The notes under the pieces: model-generated
What the model saw: only the letters and a program-made list of their open reading frames with translations
What the model was told of the DNA's origin: nothing
Databases searched by the model: none
In this document: positions 6,784 through 9,501 of the stretch, one piece after another
How positions within the stretch are numbered: position 1 is the first letter of the stretch
How the letters are laid out: each line of letters opens with the position of its first letter
Position numbers and translations under genes: made by a program
Source: Chloroflexota bacterium
GTDB lineage: Bacteria; Chloroflexota; UBA6077
Assembly (NCBI GenBank): GCA_023380955.1
Contig: JAMCTB010000020.1
Location: forward strand, 1 to 9,501
DNA: 9,501 nt
Direction of reading: 5' to 3'

Positions 6784-6789
6784 TCTAAG
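6784..6789. repeat. TCTAAG, right flank of the two-recombinase element
   Basis: Second copy of the 6-bp sequence found at 2975-2980. ISL3 coding homology resumes directly after it (GCC AAG GGA TAT GAA GGC, read A-K-G-Y-E-G, counting its final G as the first base of GCC). Confidence 0.7.
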
Positions 6790-7380
6790 CCAAGGGATAT
6801 GAAGGCAGCCGCAGAGGCCGTTCGGCCGTGGAGGGGGTCAAGGAAGCCAAGGCTGCCGAAGAAGGAGCGAGAGAGGCTCCGGCGGATGCCCCGACGCAGC
6901 TTAATGCGATGGATCTGCCTGAAACCGCCGGAGAAGTTGAAGGATGATGAGCGCGGCCTGCTGGAGAGGCTGCTGTCCGGGGATAGTGAGCTTGCTCTCG
7001 GCTACGACCTCACTCAGCGATTCCGTCTGCTCATGAAGGAGCGGGACCTGGTGGCCATGGATCGGTGGATAGGCGATGCCAGTCGGAGTGACATCCCCGC
7101 CTTCATGGCCCTCGCCAACAGCATCAAGACCAACTGGGGGACCGTCGAGGCCGCCTTCTTGCTGCCATGGTCGAGTGGGCAGTTGGAGGGGCAGGTCAAT
7201 CGTGTGAAGCTGATCAAGCGCCAGGGATACGGCAGAGCCAAGTTGGATCTCTTGCGGCCCCGGGTGTTGCTGGGCACGACACGGACGACCGGCGTCCGGG
7301 GGGATAGCGAACCCAATGGATGGCGAATTGGAGTTCCATCCAGGCTCGCGTCCTCGCCGCTTGAGTTGGTAGCCGCGTAG
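6789..7380 (+). pseudogene. ISL3-family transposase, C-terminal part
   Basis: The last third of the ISL3 transposase whose first part ends at 2979. It opens with AKGYEGS (frame starting at 6789), the motif that follows W-x-E-I in ISL3 proteins, then shifts frame near 6810 into RPWRGSRKPRLPKK. It continues RRSLMRWICLKPPEKLKDDERGLLERLL, ELALGYDLTQRFRLLMKERD and WLLPWSS-type sequence, with WSSGQLEGQVNRVKLIKRQGYGRAKLDLLRPRVL holding the catalytic Glu (7186-7188). An ATG at 6799 gives a 193-residue frame, but there is no ribosome site and it is a decayed fragment. Residues after PRVL (to the stop at 7380) are longer than usual and not recognisable. That it belongs to the same copy as the left part follows from the shared junction and the outer inverted repeats. 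Confidence 0.88.
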
Positions 7381-7483
7381 TCCAGGCTAGGCGCCCTAAA
7401 GTTTGTCGACCGTCGATCCTGGACAAAAGCATGGCGGCCTCGAAACAGATGCGACGCCGCACGCTGGCAGATCGGCCGCCTTG

Positions 7484-7503
7484 CCGAAAAGTGCGGGTGA
7501 ACC
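7484..7503. repeat. ISL3 right inverted repeat
   Basis: CCGAAAAGTGCGGGTGAACC, the reverse complement of 1728-1747 with one mismatch. Only seven bases separate it from the IS1182 left end. Confidence 0.92.
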
Positions 7504-7510
7504 ATTTTCA

Positions 7511-7529
7511 ACGGCCTGTTGAAAAAGGG
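7511..7529. repeat. IS1182 left inverted repeat with flanking palindrome
   Basis: 19 bp identical to the inverted right end. With the bases outside, TTTTCAAC (7505-7512) and GTTGAAAA (7518-7525) form a perfect 8-bp palindrome around GGCCT. The right end lacks this symmetry, so part of it comes from the flank. Confidence 0.85.
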
Positions 7530-7553
7530 GTGTTGGCTGGGCAGGATTTCGTA

Positions 7554-9139
7554 GTGCGCAGATCCTTCGGCGATGCCCTAGAAAGCTCAACCTTGCTCAA
7601 GCCCATCGACCGTGGTCACCGAGACGGTCCTCTCTATCCAGAGTCCACCAAGGTCCTCAAGGACTTCATCGATCCGCAGCACCTGCTCCTCAAGATCGAC
7701 GCCAACTTCGATTTTGAGAGTCTCGTCGAGTTCCTTCAGGGCAAGTACAACCCAAACATCGGTCGTCCCGCCATCCATCTTGAGATCCTTGTACGGGCTC
7801 TCATCCTATCCGCCGCCTACGACGTCACGTCCTATCGCCAACTGTGCGAGCGCATAAAGGAGAACCTGGCCTGGCGGTGGTTCTGCCACCTGGCTCTGGA
7901 GGATGACGTCTTCGACCACTCGACCATCACCGTGTTCATCGAGCGTATTGGAGCGGATAGCTTCCAGGAGTTGCTGGATCGCCTCAACCAGGAACTACTT
8001 CATCTCCAGTTGCTCTCAGCTCGCGGGTACGCGGACTCCTCGGTCGTCGAGGCCAACGTCAGGACCGAGAACTTGGGTTCTACGGACTTGACGCCCGAGG
8101 AGTTTGCGGCGCGAGCTACCGAGGAAGGGGGCGTCTTCACCATCCGCGAGAAACAGCCAGCGATGCCGGAAGAGGGCAAGATGGCGAGCTTGCGCTTCCT
8201 GCGCTACCAGGACGAGCTAGGTCGGCTACCCCTGTCTCATGTCGATCCCGATGCCCGCTGGCGTAAGCCCCACAAGCACCTTCGGGCCATCCTGGGCTGC
8301 AAGGAGAACCTGATCGTCGATAAGTTGGGCTTCATCCTAGCCCGTCAGGTGACTCCGGCGGATGCGGGCGACTTCGTTGGGGTCCAGCCGCTTCTGGATC
8401 GTCTTCCCCTGAAACCCCGCAGCCTCTGCGCAGACACGGGCTACCGGTCAGGGCGTCTGCGCTTCCTGCTACGACGGCGAGGGATCGAGTCCTACATCCC
8501 CCTCCACCCGACGCAGGAGACGACGGGCAGTACCGCGATGGTGACCGGGGAGTTCACCTTCCACGGAGATCACGTGAGATGCGGCCAGGGCAGGTCCTCG
8601 CTCCAGGAAGGCTCCCCGACTCCAACGATATCGTCCAGTACGTGGCCCGTCAGGCCGAGTGCCAGACGTGTCCTGTCCGAAAGAACTGTCTGGCTCCCAA
8701 GGAGAAACGCAAGCACGTCGGAGTCAACAGGTACGAGTTGGAGTTCCGCAGGGCGCGACAGGTGAACCAGACCGAACGCTTCAAGCGGGAGATGAAGCGG
8801 CGCAAGACTACAGTCGAGGGAGTGTTCGCTGGGCTTGATCACTTAGCGTGGGATCGGGCGCGACTGCGTGGGATAGAGAAGGTGGACGTCCAGGGCTCTA
8901 TCGCCGCCGTCGCCCACAATATGTTGAAGGCACTGACCAAGGTGCGGTGCTGGCGGAGAGCGGCCTGCTCTCTGCCGGCTCTCCTCCCCGCCAACTGTTC
9001 AAGTCCCCTGTTCGGGATGATTCACATGTTCTTTCGCTCGCTGCCACTCCCACTTCTTCGTCCCGATAACCGCCAGTACCCTTTTTCAACAGGCCGTCAA
9101 ACCGGTATTGACAGCGGGCCAACTTCTTCGCCTTCCTGA
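7554..9139 (+). pseudogene. IS1182-family transposase, one frameshift
   Basis: DDE transposase of the IS1182 family. GTG 7554 is the likely start, with AGGA seven bases upstream; ATG 7431 is in frame but lies outside the element, in ISL3 sequence. The N-terminal domain runs DFIDPQHLLLKIDANFDFESL, GRPAIHLEILVRALIL, and AWRWFCHLALEDDVFDHSTIT. Catalytic residues are Asp at 8034 (ARGYADSS), Asp at 8433 (CADTGYRSG) and Glu at 8816 (TTVEGVFAGLDH). A Cys motif before the Glu reads CQTCPVRKNC. The frame breaks after the Cys codon at 8580-8582: two extra bases (GG, 8583-8584) or one lost base, so the second half is read in another frame as PGQVLAPGRLPDSNDIVQ. No slippery sequence is present, so this is probably mutation, not programmed shifting. 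The second frame continues past the right repeat to a stop at 9139, suggesting the native stop is altered. Recent, but dead. Confidence 0.85.
9079..9097. repeat. IS1182 right inverted repeat
   Basis: CCCTTTTTCAACAGGCCGT, exact reverse complement of 7511-7529. Confidence 0.88.
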
Positions 9140-9501
9140 GGAGCCGCCACCTGGACTACGTCGTCAGGATCGACAAGGGCACCTGCATGACCGAAAGGGA
9201 CGGCCGCCGGTGGAAGCTGGGCCAGGAGGGCACCGAGCCAGGAGGGATGCCCTGGAGCACCTCCGTCCGCTATGCCCTTTACCATGGCCGCCCCAACGAC
9301 GTGGTGGTCAACCTGGCCATCTGCTGGCGCCTTCCCCGTCATGAGGGGCGCAACCCCCGTCGTAAGCAGCCCAAGGAGCCCTGGTATCTGGCCACCAGCC
9401 TGGGCGGCTTGAACTCCGCCGTCAACTGGTATCGCCACAGGTGGTGGATCGAGCAGTCCTTCAAGGACTCCAAGGGTCGCTTTGGCCTGGACCTTGTCCA
9501 G
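9112..9501 (+). pseudogene. IS4-family transposase fragment (YREK motif), 5' truncated
   Basis: Open frame from just after a TGA at 9109-9111 to the window end, with no start before ATG 9187. It reads QRANFFAFLRSRHLDYVVRID and later EPWYLATSLGGLNSAVNWY, then the IS4-family signature: Tyr 9430, Arg 9439, catalytic Glu 9451 and Lys 9472 (Y-x2-R-x3-E-x6-K, in WYRHRWWIEQSFKDSKGRFG). This is the part from the end of the second catalytic strand through the YREK helix. The N-terminal part with both catalytic Asp residues is absent; homology begins abruptly about 14 bases beyond the IS1182 right repeat. It was therefore cut by the IS1182 insertion or an associated deletion. The 3' end continues outside the window. 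Confidence 0.82.

Larger units (their letters stand above)
1728..7503 (+). mobile_element. ISL3-family element, interrupted by a two-recombinase transposon
   Basis: The element is bounded by inverted repeats: GGTTCACCCGCAGTTTTCGG at 1728-1747 and, reverse-complemented, 7484-7503, matching at 19 of 20 positions. Between them lie both halves of one ISL3-family transposase (about 1800-2979 and 6789-7380), separated by a 3.8-kb recombinase element (2981-6783). Without the insert the element would be about 1.97 kb, fitting the longer ISL3 members that carry an extra IS21-like helix-turn-helix. ISL3 elements usually make 8-bp target duplications, but the flanks here differ (CCGGGATG on the left, ATTTTCAA on the right). 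The left flank is ISNCY coding sequence while the right flank is 7 bases followed by an IS1182 end, so the right neighbour was replaced after insertion. The stretch 7381-7483, between transposase stop and right repeat, holds no gene. Confidence 0.88.
7511..9097 (+). mobile_element. IS1182-family insertion sequence
   Basis: ACGGCCTGTTGAAAAAGGG at 7511-7529 and its exact reverse complement at 9079-9097 form perfect 19-bp inverted repeats, and similarity continues inward with a one-base gap (TTGGC versus CTGGC). They enclose one IS1182-family transposase gene; 1587 bp is an ordinary size for the family. No target duplication is apparent: the left flank is ATTTTCA and the right flank CAAACCG. The left flank lies almost on the ISL3 end and the right flank leads into an IS4-family fragment, so both outer contexts are mobile DNA. 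Confidence 0.88.

Noticed and set aside
7431..7553. ATG at 7431 as the start of the IS1182 transposase
   Set aside because: It lies inside the ISL3 element, and the frame only reaches IS1182 by crossing the ISL3 right repeat and the IS1182 left repeat.
1..9501. CRISPR array, tRNA or rRNA, phage or defence genes
   Set aside because: I looked on both strands and saw no regularly spaced direct repeats of CRISPR size, no tRNA-like cloverleaf, and no non-transposon protein family.

Overview
This high-GC window contains no recognisable host gene. It is a dense, nested pile of decaying mobile elements from at least six families. The base composition, GTG starts and a strong AAGGAGG ribosome site fit a high-GC bacterium (Actinomycetota, Chloroflexota or high-GC Bacillota are all possible). 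Nothing in the sequence fixes the taxon.

Layout. (1) 1-855 (+): the 3' part of an ISKra4-family transposase that has lost its central segment, including the first catalytic Asp region. (2) 916-1727 (-): the 3' end of an ISNCY/IS1202-like (integrase-fold) element. It has the C-terminal part of its transposase, a hairpin, and a striking array of TGTC motifs spaced exactly 13 bp apart at what is probably its terminus. (3) 1728-7503 (+): an ISL3-family element with 20-bp inverted repeats matching at 19 of 20 positions. Its transposase gene is frameshifted, carries in-frame stops, and is split in two. (4) 2981-6783 (+): the sequence splitting it, a compact element with two tyrosine recombinases (about 359 and 764 aa, overlapping as TGATG), related in organisation to Tn554 tnpA-tnpB. 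It has short 11-bp terminal inverted repeats and lies between two TCTAAG copies. Removing it rejoins the ISL3 reading frame. (5) 7511-9097 (+): an IS1182-family element with perfect 19-bp inverted repeats and one frameshift. (6) 9112-9501 (+): a fragment of an IS4-family transposase (YREK motif) that runs off the window.

History inferred from the nesting: ISL3 inserted into the ISNCY transposase gene, and the two-recombinase element then inserted into the ISL3 transposase gene. The IS1182 copy abuts the ISL3 right end at 7 bp. The expected other half of the ISNCY gene is not there, so a deletion or rearrangement occurred on that side. The first recombinase carries a single TGA between its catalytic residues, while the second is intact. 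The two-recombinase element has no tnpC-like third gene. Instead, about 330 bases between the second recombinase and the right end hold several strong stem-loops, including a possible three-way junction with a GTGA tetraloop.
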